A stretch of 64,000 bases of DNA. Source: Shewanella sediminis HAW-EB3 (GTDB lineage: Bacteria > Pseudomonadota > Gammaproteobacteria > Enterobacterales > Shewanellaceae). Below, piece after piece: positions 45,114 through 54,242 of this stretch. Positions within the stretch are counted from its first letter, which is position 1. Every line of letters begins with the position of its first letter. The DNA lies in contig NC_009831.1 in the NCBI RefSeq assembly GCF_000018025.1, positions 4,526,001 to 4,590,000 of the forward strand, written 5' to 3'. The notes beneath the pieces were generated by a model. The model searched no databases. It was not told the DNA's origin and was given only the letters and a program-made list of their open reading frames with translations. The position numbers and the translations under genes were made by a program.

Positions 45114-45990
45114 CTTTTTTCCTTTTAGATTTTTAGGCAATAAATTCAACACCGAAAATAAGTGGATTCAGAGTAAGATTTTTGAACTCACCTATCCGCC
45201 ATATCTTTTCTAAGATAAACCTTTTATAGAGGATGGGAACCGGTATCTGGAAGTTTATTGATTTATATCAAAAGCTTATGCGAGAAGCATCTTTAGCCTG
45301 AATATTGATATCTTAACGTTAGCCATCTTCCTGATGTGAGTTCCGCCAAAGCTATGTAAGCGTTGGGGGTCATCCTTGTTGTGCTCTTTATGCTTTCTTT
45401 TACACGCTTATCACGCTTATTTTTCACGCGCTCATTTTTACATCAGGAAACATACCGCAGAGTACATAATCTGTCCATCGCTTTTTGTTAATATTACTTG
45501 ATTCTTCCTATAGATAACAGTTAGTTAAGCGATCGCTAATTCATGGGCTAATGCAAAATCAGAATAACAGCTGAATGTGGGTTGGGGCTGGATGGCTCTT
45601 ATTAATAACGGTATAGAAGCTGCGTCGAAACTGTATCGAGGTTTCATCAAAATTATCGAGAGCAACAGAAAGATACATCTGTTCTGCTTTTATTTTTTTT
45701 TCTCATTTTCCCTACAAGCTTCACCACCTTCATTAACGTCACTACCTTCACGGGCTCACCTTTCCATCATAGCAACCCTGTCAGGCACTGCTGGAGTGAC
45801 AGAATAGAGGCAGTGGAGTGGCTAGTAAGTGGCTTTGGAGGTCTCAGCCCTGCCTTTACTGATGTCGTGTTTAGACCTTTTGCTCTGGTTTATTTTATTT
45901 TTGTGAACTGTGCACCTGTATTTCAGCGCACACTTGTACACATAATAAGTAATCAGCAATATTACTAACGTATGACAACTGGAGTCTGCA
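45114..45990. other. Intergenic, 880 bp, no convincing gene
   Basis: AT-rich. 45311-45353 carries a 43-bp phrase (TTAGCCATCTTCCTGATG, AGTTCCGCCAAAGCT) that recurs at 52668-52712. A plus-strand open frame near 45577-45807 has low-complexity wording and no family likeness and was not accepted. The upstream end must hold the promoter of the TIR cluster. Confidence 0.6.
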
Positions 45991-46347
45991 ATGAAAAATA
46001 GTGATTGCCCGCGCTCTGAATGTACAGAGTGCAGCCAAAAGATCGATCCGAGTTTGGCTATCTGCCCACAATGTCATACTGCGCAAGGGTTAGAGGCTTT
46101 AGCGGGAGTCGACCCGAACATTCAGATAAAAAATCAAAAACTCGCTATTTGGTTTGGTTTTTTATTCGGCATCATAGGCGTACATAAGTTCTATTTAGGT
46201 CAATACGGAATGGGCAGTTTGTACCTGGTGTTTAGCTGGACCCTGGTACCAATGATTATTGGCTGGGTCGATGCGATCCGCACCATGAAGATGAGCTCAT
46301 TTAATTTTGAGCAACGATATTATCGTCGTGTAATTCATAATTATTGA
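45991..46347 (+). CDS. TM2-domain protein with zinc-ribbon head
   Basis: 118 residues. The N-terminus is a two-knuckle zinc ribbon (CTECSQKID...CPQCHTAQG, near 11-32); then a TM2 domain, two helices with the short turn GVHKFYLGQYGMGSLYLVF, ending VGW-like IIGWVDAIR. TM2 proteins are common small membrane proteins of unknown role. A GGAG site precedes ATG 45991. It stands alone between the TIR cluster and repeats. Confidence 0.87.
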   Translation: MKNSDCPRSECTECSQKIDPSLAICPQCHTAQGLEALAGVDPNIQIKNQKLAIWFGFLFGIIGVHKFYLGQYGMGSLYLVFSWTLVPMIIGWVDAIRTMKMSSFNFEQRYYRRVIHNY

Positions 46348-46391
46348 TCCCGAATAATCGGGATTTGGGATTATGCTGGTCGCGGACTTCA

Positions 46392-46590
46392 GTCAGGCTC
46401 CGCCTGACAAACGTCGTGGAATTCCATTCCACACCAGGGCAAGGAGGACTGCTCGTCCTTATCCTCCTTGATTCTTCATAAACCAAAGTACCTATGACGC
46501 CCCGGCGAAATTGTTTTCCTCCGGTCTTTCTTGAAAATAGCTAACGTTTCCGATGGGGAATTATTGTAATCTGCGGCTGCATTTGGATGT
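46392..46590. repeat. Composite multi-hairpin repeat, copy h, with an exchanged first stem
   Basis: First hairpin here is GTCAGGC-TCC-GCCTGAC (46392-46408) instead of TCCAAAC-TCC-GTTTGGA; second is GTGGAAT-TCC-ATTCCAC (46416-46432); then GCAAGGAGGACTGCTCGTC, CATGACGCCCCGGCGAAAT and a diverged tail. A REP copy follows at 46740-46767. No gene in 46348-46831. Confidence 0.8.
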
Positions 46591-46831
46591 AATGAGCGAG
46601 GTTACTCAAACCCAATTTATTGCTGTTGATCTCCCTCTTGGTCGGGTGTGGACGGAACGTCCACGACTTAATCTCCAAACGAAGTTTGGAGATCCTTATG
46701 CCGCTAGCCACAAATCCAAGCGTGGCTTGGTTCCAGACAAGCTTCGCGGCTAAAGCCACTCCTACAAAAGAGCAAATCCACCTTAAAAGATCGGCTATAG
46801 TACAGGGACAAGGGCTGCAATCGGGTTGCTT

Positions 46832-47485
46832 ATGTCACCACCAATACTGTATTCATTGCGACGATGTCCCTATACCATGCGGGCGAGACTGGCCATCTTA
46901 CTTTCAAAGCAGACGGTCATATTGCGTGAAATCGTGTTGAAGAATATCCCGCCACAGATGCTGGCGGTTTCTAAACATGCCCGCGTGCCGCTGCTGGTGT
47001 TCGATGACGGTACTGTGATTGAGGAAAGCCTGGATATCATGCTTTGGGCCCTGGCACAAAATGATCCCAGCGACTTGTTGTTAAGCTCTCAGGTCGATGC
47101 ATTGCCTGCCATGCTGGCATTAATTGACCGAAACGATAACGTGTTCGTGCCAGCCTTAGAGCAATATAAAGCGGCCGCTCGCTACCATGACACCGCCCAG
47201 GAGCATTATCTTGACCAATGCCAGCCCTTTATATCCCACCTCGAACAACGCCTCGACGAACATCTTTTCTTGATGGGGATGACACCGAGTTTGGTTGACT
47301 ACGCCCTGCTCCCCTTTGTTCGCCAGTTTTCCCGAGTCAATCATCGCGGGTATTTACAGTCGCCACATAAAAATGTGCGCCGTTGGATGAATAGCCATTA
47401 TGAGCAACCGATATTTTCTAAAGCCATGACGCCATGCCCTCTATGGCTGGATAACCAGGACATCGTCTTATTTGGCGGTCAATGA
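46832..47485 (+). CDS. Glutathione S-transferase family protein
   Basis: 217 residues from ATG 46832. The thioredoxin-like half has YSLRRCPYTMRARLAIL (CPYT, a possible catalytic Cys) and the cis-Pro motif ARVPLLVFDDGTVIEESLDIM; the helical half has the N-capping region MTPSLVDYALLPFVRQF. The CPYxMRARLAL opening is that of a distinct bacterial subgroup of unknown substrate. A TTG two codons upstream is not needed. Single gene, convergent with the U32 gene. Confidence 0.9.
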   Translation: MSPPILYSLRRCPYTMRARLAILLSKQTVILREIVLKNIPPQMLAVSKHARVPLLVFDDGTVIEESLDIMLWALAQNDPSDLLLSSQVDALPAMLALIDRNDNVFVPALEQYKAAARYHDTAQEHYLDQCQPFISHLEQRLDEHLFLMGMTPSLVDYALLPFVRQFSRVNHRGYLQSPHKNVRRWMNSHYEQPIFSKAMTPCPLWLDNQDIVLFGGQ

Positions 47486-47568
47486 GCGACAGTTCTAGGC
47501 TCATTGCTCATTGCTCCAAATTCAATCTCTGCCAAGGCGATTCGATTGGTGTCTTACTGCTGCCAATA

Positions 47569-49812
47569 TCACAGCCCTTGGCTGTACTGGGCATGGGTCG
47601 ACACTGTCACCATGGCATCGAGCTGCGCTTTAGCTTCACCGTCACCCTTGATTAGGTTTTCAAAGTGATGGATTAACTGGACTTTATCCAGCTCCGCCTT
47701 GGAGCCCGAGCCAATATTGGTCAGATCGATAAAGAACTCATCGAACAGGTGTGAGAAATCATCGATGACATCCATATTCAAGAACTGCTCATGGTTATAG
47801 ATGCTGGGATAACCGCCTTTTTGCTTGTCGACGGCAAAAGAGATCCCCTTCACATTGGTGATGGTGGTGGCTTTTTCACACTTGAGCATACAACCATCTT
47901 CGATAGCGGGCTTGTTGCAGCCGACGGTCTGTTGGAAGAAACACTGTCTGCTGGTCATCATCAGGATGGGGTGATAGATGCTGTATAACAACTTAAAGTT
48001 TTCCGGCCGCGCAATATTTCTGATCTGATTTTGGTTGATCTCGTTGGAGATAAACGCCCCGGCACAATTCAGCTCTTCCTGCAGGGTTAATAGCGCATAG
48101 GAGTTGGTCGTATTGAGGAAAGGCCCGGCTATCCAGCTGATGTCCATCTCATACGCCTTGTATGCCACCCCGGTGTTATTGGTGACGATTCGCGCAGGCT
48201 TGACTCGCTCAAGAATTTTGACCGCTTCGAGATAGTCTTTGCCTATGAGTACGGCGGGAAACCAGGGGATCAGCCTTGGATTTCTTAACAAGATATCTAT
48301 GTACTTAGTGCAGTTTTTCTTGAAGCTTTCCGGTAGTTTAAAGTAGATATCGGCGTCGGTGACATCACAAAGGTGCAGGTCTTTCTCGTCGCTTATCAAT
48401 AGCGATAGCGTGGGCGTGTCGGTCAGCTTGCTATGTTTTGTCAGCTTAGGCAGGGTGACTGGCGGGATCACTTTGACCGAATCATTCAACAGGAAGGCGA
48501 CCTGCTTTTTAATTCGGGTCAGCTCCTTAAACGGCATGTTGAGGCCGGTATCGAGACCGCTGAAGTCGAATGCTTGCAGGGCGTATTTGCCCTGTTGCAG
48601 GCTCTTGAAGCGCTTTTCGATGGCGCTTTGATCGACCGCCGCTTGCTCGGATGCGATAAGCGGCATCTCAGATTGTACGCAAAACTCATGCTTGCCAGCG
48701 GTGACATCGACCGTTAGCGGCTTGCCGGCTTGTCCGCTAAAGCGGATAGTCAATGCTTGCTTGGCGATGCTTAAGTGCTGAATTTTTTCGACCACACGCG
48801 CGCCGATGGCATTTTTCTCTTCAGAAAGGTCTTTTTGCACGGCCTGGATCTGCACCACAGAGATGGCGTTATGTTTATCGTTGGCATGCTGAAAGCTGTT
48901 ATCACGGGGGTTATCGATAAACATATTCTTGGTGAGATCGCCCTTCAAGAAGGAGTTGGTGAAATCACGGTTAAATACCTTATAAAGGTTGGTGTTATCG
49001 GATAACAACTGGCCCGTTTCGACAAATTTATCTATCTGCTGGCGCCAGCTATCCACCACGGTGTGGACATATTGCGCGCCTTTGATGCGCCCCTCGATCT
49101 TCAGCGAGTCGACGCCGGCGTCGACCAGTTCCGGCAGGTCGAAATAGGCCGAGTTATCTTTCAGGTTCAATGGGAACTTGTTGCCCGCATTGGTGATCTC
49201 ATATTCATCGCGGCAGGCTTGGCTGCATCGACCACGGTTGCCGGAGTTGCCGACACTGACCGAGCTCGAATAACACTGGCCCGAGAAGGCGATACACAGC
49301 GCGCCATGGACAAAGACCTCGGTAAGCACATCATGCTCATGGGCGAGTGTGGTGAGACTCTTAATCTCACCGAGGTTTAACTCCCGCGACAGGTTGGCTC
49401 GGGTGGCGCCAACCTTGGCCAGAAAGCGTATTTGCCCAGGGTTATGGGTGGTGAGCTGGGTCGATGCGTGCACGGCCAGAGTGGGGAAATGCTTCTTGAC
49501 CAGATTAAATATCCCCAGATCCTGCACAATTATGCCATCGATGCCGATATTAACGATTTGATTGAGCAGCTTAACTAAGCCTGTGATCTCGTGCTCCAGG
49601 ATCACGATATTCATAGTGAGGAAGACTTCACACTGGTATTGGTGTGCGAGCTCAATGACCCCCATCAAGTCATCGAAAGAGAGGTTAGTCGCCCGGTTAC
49701 GGGCATTGAATGTATCCAGGCCACAGTAGACGGCGTTTGCACCGGCAACAATCGCGGCTTTGATCGCATCGACATCCCCACCCGGTGCCAATAATTCAAT
49801 TTTTCTACTCAT
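47569..49812 (-). CDS. U32-family protein, probably 23S rRNA C2501 hydroxylase (RlhA-like)
   Basis: 747 residues from ATG 49812 (a longer start at 49827 is possible). It opens with IELLAPGGDVDAIKAAIVAGANAVYCG, holds the U32 signature in FVHGALCIAFSGQCYSSS...GNRGRCSQACRDEYE with the iron-sulfur cysteines, LKDNSAYFDLPELVDAGVDSLKIEGR, and a second cysteine cluster near the C-terminus (CFFQQTVGCNKPAIEDGCMLKCEK). RlhA of E. coli has this organisation and hydroxylates 23S rRNA C2501; other U32 proteins hydroxylate ubiquinone or tRNA, so the target is inferred. It is about 90 residues longer than E. coli RlhA. Confidence 0.85.
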   Translation of the reverse strand: MSRKIELLAPGGDVDAIKAAIVAGANAVYCGLDTFNARNRATNLSFDDLMGVIELAHQYQCEVFLTMNIVILEHEITGLVKLLNQIVNIGIDGIIVQDLGIFNLVKKHFPTLAVHASTQLTTHNPGQIRFLAKVGATRANLSRELNLGEIKSLTTLAHEHDVLTEVFVHGALCIAFSGQCYSSSVSVGNSGNRGRCSQACRDEYEITNAGNKFPLNLKDNSAYFDLPELVDAGVDSLKIEGRIKGAQYVHTVVDSWRQQIDKFVETGQLLSDNTNLYKVFNRDFTNSFLKGDLTKNMFIDNPRDNSFQHANDKHNAISVVQIQAVQKDLSEEKNAIGARVVEKIQHLSIAKQALTIRFSGQAGKPLTVDVTAGKHEFCVQSEMPLIASEQAAVDQSAIEKRFKSLQQGKYALQAFDFSGLDTGLNMPFKELTRIKKQVAFLLNDSVKVIPPVTLPKLTKHSKLTDTPTLSLLISDEKDLHLCDVTDADIYFKLPESFKKNCTKYIDILLRNPRLIPWFPAVLIGKDYLEAVKILERVKPARIVTNNTGVAYKAYEMDISWIAGPFLNTTNSYALLTLQEELNCAGAFISNEINQNQIRNIARPENFKLLYSIYHPILMMTSRQCFFQQTVGCNKPAIEDGCMLKCEKATTITNVKGISFAVDKQKGGYPSIYNHEQFLNMDVIDDFSHLFDEFFIDLTNIGSGSKAELDKVQLIHHFENLIKGDGEAKAQLDAMVTVSTHAQYSQGL

Positions 49813-50000
49813 CGCGACATTACCCATTTCATTGCTTAGTTAAATTTCCGGCGAGGATCCTACCACAAGCTTAAGCATAAATTAGGATTTACTGTTGTAA
49901 TGGTATGGAAAAGACAGGACAGCCATAAAAGGAAAATGGTGAATTGGTAATAAGCGGGAGACAAAGCAAACTTTCAGAGCTCACCTGAACGACATGTGCA

Positions 50001-50216
50001 TTATTCTTTTAGAACAGTTTTTATCGCGCCATTAATCATATCTTCAGTACGGATTTCTACATCACCAGAATCCCGATTGCTTCTTTCATTTCTTCGCTGG
50101 CTTGCTTCGATAGTTTCTGTTCCTAGCGTGACACCAGTTTCGAGCACGCTCTTTGTTGAACAGCCGCTAATCTGCAACGCGACAAAGAGTAAGAGATAAC
50201 TAATCCATGTTTTCAT
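50001..50216 (-). CDS. Small predicted lipoprotein
   Basis: 71 residues from ATG 50216: MKTWISYLLLFVALQISGC is a lipoprotein signal with lipobox ISGC; the mature part is charged (EASQRRNERSNRDSGDVEIRTED). A longer start at 50249 is possible. No family recognised. Single gene. Confidence 0.6.
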   Translation of the reverse strand: MKTWISYLLLFVALQISGCSTKSVLETGVTLGTETIEASQRRNERSNRDSGDVEIRTEDMINGAIKTVLKE

Positions 50217-50623
50217 ATGTTTTAAATCCATCTGTTTCAGCTTATCCATCAGCTCTTTATAGCATGTAATTTAAGAACAGCTAAACTAAATTCCCCATTC
50301 AAGCGGCACTCGCCAACCGTGACTTCGATGGGCTATGGGTGTTGCCCTTTTGCCTTTAATTGAGGCTGGCCATATTTACCTTATGCTTACCATTTGCTGT
50401 CAGATAAAAAACACCAACTACAGGCAAGAGAAAGACCGCCAAATCATGTTTGCTGGGTAAACAGTGCCTGCGGTCGATGAACAATTTAACCCGTCAAATA
50501 CCCAAGTAAAAGGTTGCGAAAGCCAAGCATGGCTGTACCATGAACTAATTGATGATAAACATTATTTTTTCGCCAATCGCTAATCAAGCTTAATTATTGA
50601 TTGCAAGTACTAAGGGAAACACC
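50217..50623. other. Intergenic, 400 bp, nothing recognised
   Basis: No gene, repeat or clear operator was seen. The right end must hold the promoter of the dipeptidase gene. Confidence 0.5.
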
Positions 50624-51790
50624 ATGACCAACAATGCTTGCAATCCAACCCGTCGAAGAATACTTAAAGGGTTAGCGGCCGCCTCATTATTAAGCCCGCT
50701 GGGGATTTCGCCTGCATTTGCCGCGGCCAAAAAACGCCTTTATATCGATGGCCTCTCCTTTCTTCCTGAAAATCTAGCCGATATCCGTGCCTCCAAACTC
50801 GATGCCTACCTTTGCGATATTTCAGCCATTGAAACCATAGAACAAGCCGACGGCACCATGAATTACAAGCGTACCTATGACGCCTGTATGAAAAGCATTA
50901 AAGAAGCGAACCAAATCGTTAGCGCCAACCCCAACATATTAATGCCGGGGCTGACAGGCCAGGACATCGCACTGGCAGTCGAGCAAGAGCGCACTGCCGT
51001 CTATTTTCAGATCCAAGGCGCCGATTGTGTTGAAGCCGATAGCGATGCCAACTCATGGCAACATCTCGATCAATTTCACCAGCAAGGTTTACGGGTATTA
51101 CAACTGACGCACCACTACGGCAATCGCTTTGCCGGCGGCGCATTAGATAATGACGGTCAACAGGGTTTAAATAAGCCGTTAACTGCAGATGGCCGCCAAT
51201 TGATCGCCGCACTTAACCAGCGCAACATGCTCATCGATGTCAGCCATTCGAGCCCCCAGACGGCGCTGGACACCGTAAAAGCCAGTAACAGTCCGATAGT
51301 ACACAGCCACGGCGCCGTTCGCTCTATCGTCAACAATGCCCGTTGCTCACCCGATGAAGTCATCCGTGCTATCGGTGACAGCGGTGGCGTATTCGGGGTG
51401 TTTATGATGAGTTTTTGGTTGACCAATAAACCCCTACCGACCATTAAAGATTATGTAAAGCAACTCGATCGCGTCGTCCGTATCGGCGGCATAGATTGTG
51501 TCGCCATCGCCAACGACTTCCCACTGCGTGGCCAAGAGAACTTACTGGCGCTGGGCAATGATAATGCCGAAGGCATCAAAGAGTACTTACCTTGGTGGCA
51601 CAGTTTAGCCGCTAAAAATGTGTTGGGATTTGAACACGAACCCACACATGTCGTGATCCCCGAACTCAACGATATTGATCGCATGAGCCGCATCGACGAT
51701 GCACTAGCCAAAGCGCGCTACAAATCCACCGACAGAGACCGCATGCTCGGTGGTAACTGGCAACGCGTGCTTAAAAACGTATTGGGTTAA
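50624..51790 (+). CDS. Membrane-dipeptidase family hydrolase (peptidase M19), Tat-exported
   Basis: 388 residues from ATG 50624 (AAGGGAAA before it). The N-terminus has the twin-arginine motif TRRRILKG and a hydrophobic stretch ending SPAFA-A, so it is exported folded. The core is that of renal dipeptidase: YIDGLSF (the metal-binding HxD is changed to D-G here), VEQERTAVYFQIQGAD, LTHHYGNRFAGG, MLIDVSHSSPQT, IVHSHGAVRSI, NARC. The enzyme hydrolyses dipeptides or related cyclic compounds with two Zn ions. The missing HxDxH-like N-terminal ligand pair is odd and may mean altered activity. Confidence 0.82.
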   Translation: MTNNACNPTRRRILKGLAAASLLSPLGISPAFAAAKKRLYIDGLSFLPENLADIRASKLDAYLCDISAIETIEQADGTMNYKRTYDACMKSIKEANQIVSANPNILMPGLTGQDIALAVEQERTAVYFQIQGADCVEADSDANSWQHLDQFHQQGLRVLQLTHHYGNRFAGGALDNDGQQGLNKPLTADGRQLIAALNQRNMLIDVSHSSPQTALDTVKASNSPIVHSHGAVRSIVNNARCSPDEVIRAIGDSGGVFGVFMMSFWLTNKPLPTIKDYVKQLDRVVRIGGIDCVAIANDFPLRGQENLLALGNDNAEGIKEYLPWWHSLAAKNVLGFEHEPTHVVIPELNDIDRMSRIDDALAKARYKSTDRDRMLGGNWQRVLKNVLG

Positions 51791-51822
51791 GATGGTTTGG
51801 TATTACCCTGCTGCGATATAGG

Positions 51823-52500
51823 TTATCGCGGCGGATCAATATTATTGTCGATACTGCAATTGAGTCTAAACCAGCCAGCAATGGAATAACGGTCTCGCTG
51901 TGCAGCCAGTACTTCGTGAGGAAACTCTTCACTTAAAAATACCACTAGCGTACCAAAGCCTGGTGTCACGCTAACAGTGTGATCATCAATTACAGCTGAG
52001 ATCGATTGTTGATTTGGATAAATCACCAGCTCGCCACCATCTTCTGTAGACCAATGCTCATTAAGGTAAACAATCACTGTCAGCACTCGATTGCCTTCAC
52101 CTGTAAATGCATCTTTGTGTTTCTTATAAAAGTCGCCTTTTGCATAGTGAGCAAAGTGACTTTCAAACGAGAATAACCCTAATAATAGCCTTCTATTCAA
52201 GAATGCTTGCAACGACCGGGCCCAGTTAAGCCACCCAATCTCCGCATCGCTGTCACCATTAATCCAACAGATCGCATCGGTACGCACAAAGTCATTCACC
52301 CTATGCTCAGTCGTTCGGCCAATGCCTGCACGTTTAAAGTGAGTGTCGGGCATGGTGGTGATGTGTTGTGCTAATAAATGAGTTAAATCCAGAGGAAGTG
52401 CCGCAGGGTTAATACTAAAGCCTTTAGTGGCGATATCATTGGCGATAGATTCAAAAAGAGATGGGCTATCATCTGTTTGAGAGGTTCGATGTGAAATCAA
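51823..52500 (-). CDS. 2-oxoglutarate/Fe(II) oxygenase (prolyl 4-hydroxylase-like)
   Basis: 225 residues with the double-stranded beta-helix: YAKGDFYKKHKDAF gives the first His-x-Asp, VLTVIVYLNEHWSTEDGGELVIYPN the core, FPHEVLAAQRDRYSIAGWFRLN the distal His and the Arg for 2-oxoglutarate. Proteins of this SM-20/P4Hc family hydroxylate protein residues; the target here is unknown. Convergent with the dipeptidase gene (32-bp gap). Complete by length. Confidence 0.9.
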   Translation of the reverse strand: MISHRTSQTDDSPSLFESIANDIATKGFSINPAALPLDLTHLLAQHITTMPDTHFKRAGIGRTTEHRVNDFVRTDAICWINGDSDAEIGWLNWARSLQAFLNRRLLLGLFSFESHFAHYAKGDFYKKHKDAFTGEGNRVLTVIVYLNEHWSTEDGGELVIYPNQQSISAVIDDHTVSVTPGFGTLVVFLSEEFPHEVLAAQRDRYSIAGWFRLNCSIDNNIDPPR

Positions 52501-52667
52501 TTACGTCCTGTCTTAGAAGATAAAATTAACATTAGTTATGTCACTTTAATAAACAGAGACCACCAACATACGCTAATAGTCGTGAATAAAGATAGGAGAA
52601 TACGTTGCGGCTGAACTGACGCTTTATAAGAATAAGAGCGTCACTCACTCTTCATAAGAGAGTGGAT

Positions 52668-52750
52668 CTTAACCTTAGCCATCTTCCTGATGAGAGTTCC
52701 GCCAAAGCTGAGATCAGGGAGTATCGGGTAATCGATATTCCCTGCCTCAG
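52668..52750. repeat. Dispersed 44-bp repeat with following imperfect hairpin
   Basis: 52668-52712 matches 45311-45353 with two or three changes. Overlapping it, CTGAGATCAGGGAGTATCG and its imperfect complement (52708-52750) form a hairpin just downstream of the octahaem gene; it may act as that gene's terminator. The gap 52501-52667 holds nothing else. Confidence 0.6.
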
Positions 52751-52774
52751 GCTTTGTTAGCCTTTACTTTGTGA

Positions 52775-54028
52775 TCAGTGAGCTGAGGCCGACTTGCCGT
52801 GAGCCGCACGCATCTCTGCCGCTTTCTCTTTTATCTCCTGCAGATCTCTCACCATCTCACTCCAACCGTACCATAGCGCATAGTCTGGGTTGGCGTGGAA
52901 TGCGCCCTGGAAGCCGCGCATGCGGTGCTTGAGGTGCATCTCAAACAGGGTTTGTTCGATAGTGGTCGGCGCATCCTGGAAGGTTAACAGATCCGGGAAG
53001 GCATAGGCGTAGCCCTCTGGCTTAGTGAGGATGCCGTCTTGGTATAGTCCCGTGATGATACGAATAGCTTGTGCCAGCAGATGGTCGAGGTCGCGGATCA
53101 GCTTATCGGCATTATCGAGCTCGTTGCGGGCAAAGTTCGCTGAGTGACAATCACCGCAGACGGCCAGCATCTTGTTGCGCTCCTTATCAAACGATGCCTT
53201 ATCCAGACGGGCAACATCGGCCGCCTTGATCACGTCGAGTCGTCCGGTGGGCTGTCCCTTAGGATCGAGCACACCCAATGCCTGCAAGATGGTGATCTGA
53301 TCGGCTTTCCACTGCTCATCATCTTCAGGCAGCGGCAATCTCACCGCCAGGAAGCCCCAGGCAGTTCGCACTTCATGGTCGCCATCGACCATATGACATG
53401 TCTGACAGGTTGGTGCAGGAGTGCCTTCGGGCAATACGCCATTTTGCTTCAGCAGATAACGCACACCATGCTTGGACGATGACCACATCTCCCATTGCGG
53501 ATGATCGAAGCCCATATGACAGGTCTGACAGGCCTGGGGTTGTTGTGCCTCTTTTACCGAGAAGGTGTGGCGGGTATGGCAGGCATCGCAGGAGGCATGG
53601 CCGAACTTGCTGCCCTGCTCCTTGAGTTTGGCGATCTCGGCATCGGTTTTTATCCCCAACTTATGACAGCCGGTACAGCCCTTCATCCCCTGATTCAGTG
53701 CCATAGGTTGTGCATGAGTGGTGGGCATAGCGTTGACTGCTGCCCATGCCAGGGCGTGCTTACCCTTAGAGAATTGATCCAGGCGATCGCCATGGCAGCC
53801 GCCACAGGTTTCGGCAGTAATGGTGACCAGCTTGTCTACATCCTTAGCCGATGAATGGTCCCCCTCATGACAGGTATCACAGCTCACATCATTCTCGCTA
53901 TGGCGGCTAAGTTGCCAGTCCTTAACGGCGTTGGGCGTGACCTCCTGGTGGCATGACACGCATTTATCGGCTGCATAAACCGACGTGCACAGTAGTAACA
54001 TCAGTGAAACTAACAATCCCCTCATCAT
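52775..54028 (-). CDS. Octahaem cytochrome c, hydroxylamine-oxidoreductase (HAO) family
   Basis: 417 residues from ATG 54028 (AAAGGATGG before it), signal peptide ending SVYA-A. Eight CxxCH sites: CVSCH, CDTCH, CGGCH, CTGCH, CDACH, CQTCH, CQTCH, CGDCH. The stretch AWGFLAVRLPLPEDDEQWKADQITILQALGVLDPKGQPTGR is typical of the HAO-like family. The bacterial branch outside nitrifiers often reduces nitrite or hydroxylamine rather than oxidising it (family knowledge). Periplasmic. The neighbour is a chemoreceptor in the same direction upstream, separated by a terminator. Confidence 0.9.
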   Translation of the reverse strand: MMRGLLVSLMLLLCTSVYAADKCVSCHQEVTPNAVKDWQLSRHSENDVSCDTCHEGDHSSAKDVDKLVTITAETCGGCHGDRLDQFSKGKHALAWAAVNAMPTTHAQPMALNQGMKGCTGCHKLGIKTDAEIAKLKEQGSKFGHASCDACHTRHTFSVKEAQQPQACQTCHMGFDHPQWEMWSSSKHGVRYLLKQNGVLPEGTPAPTCQTCHMVDGDHEVRTAWGFLAVRLPLPEDDEQWKADQITILQALGVLDPKGQPTGRLDVIKAADVARLDKASFDKERNKMLAVCGDCHSANFARNELDNADKLIRDLDHLLAQAIRIITGLYQDGILTKPEGYAYAFPDLLTFQDAPTTIEQTLFEMHLKHRMRGFQGAFHANPDYALWYGWSEMVRDLQEIKEKAAEMRAAHGKSASAH

Positions 54029-54194
54029 ATCCATCCTTTTTATATGGTTATTATCGAAAGAAGTATAGTTAGCCATGCCCGAGTCGCCAGTTTGATCATG
54101 AAATTATTGAGAATTTCTATTTATTCGATGAAGTAGGGCTGAAGTAGAGAAACTCGGGCCATTAAGTATATAAAAATAGGGAACGGCGCAACAA

Positions 54195-54219
54195 AAAGGG
54201 AAGCGATATGCTTCCCTTT
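54195..54219 (-). terminator. Terminator of the chemoreceptor gene
   Basis: AAAGGGAAGC, loop ATATC, GCTTCCCTTT then a T-rich run on the minus strand, 23 bp after the stop codon. Confidence 0.92.
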
Positions 54220-54242
54220 CGGATTGCATCAAGGCCTAATGG

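Noticed and set aside
45577..45807. Plus-strand frame of 76 codons in the TIR-TM2 gap
   Set aside because: Low-complexity hydrophobic wording, no ribosome site, no family likeness.
34267..46590. Composite repeats as integron attC sites
   Set aside because: The conserved R and L boxes (GTTRRRY / RYYYAAC) could not be placed at matching ends, and no integron integrase is in the window.
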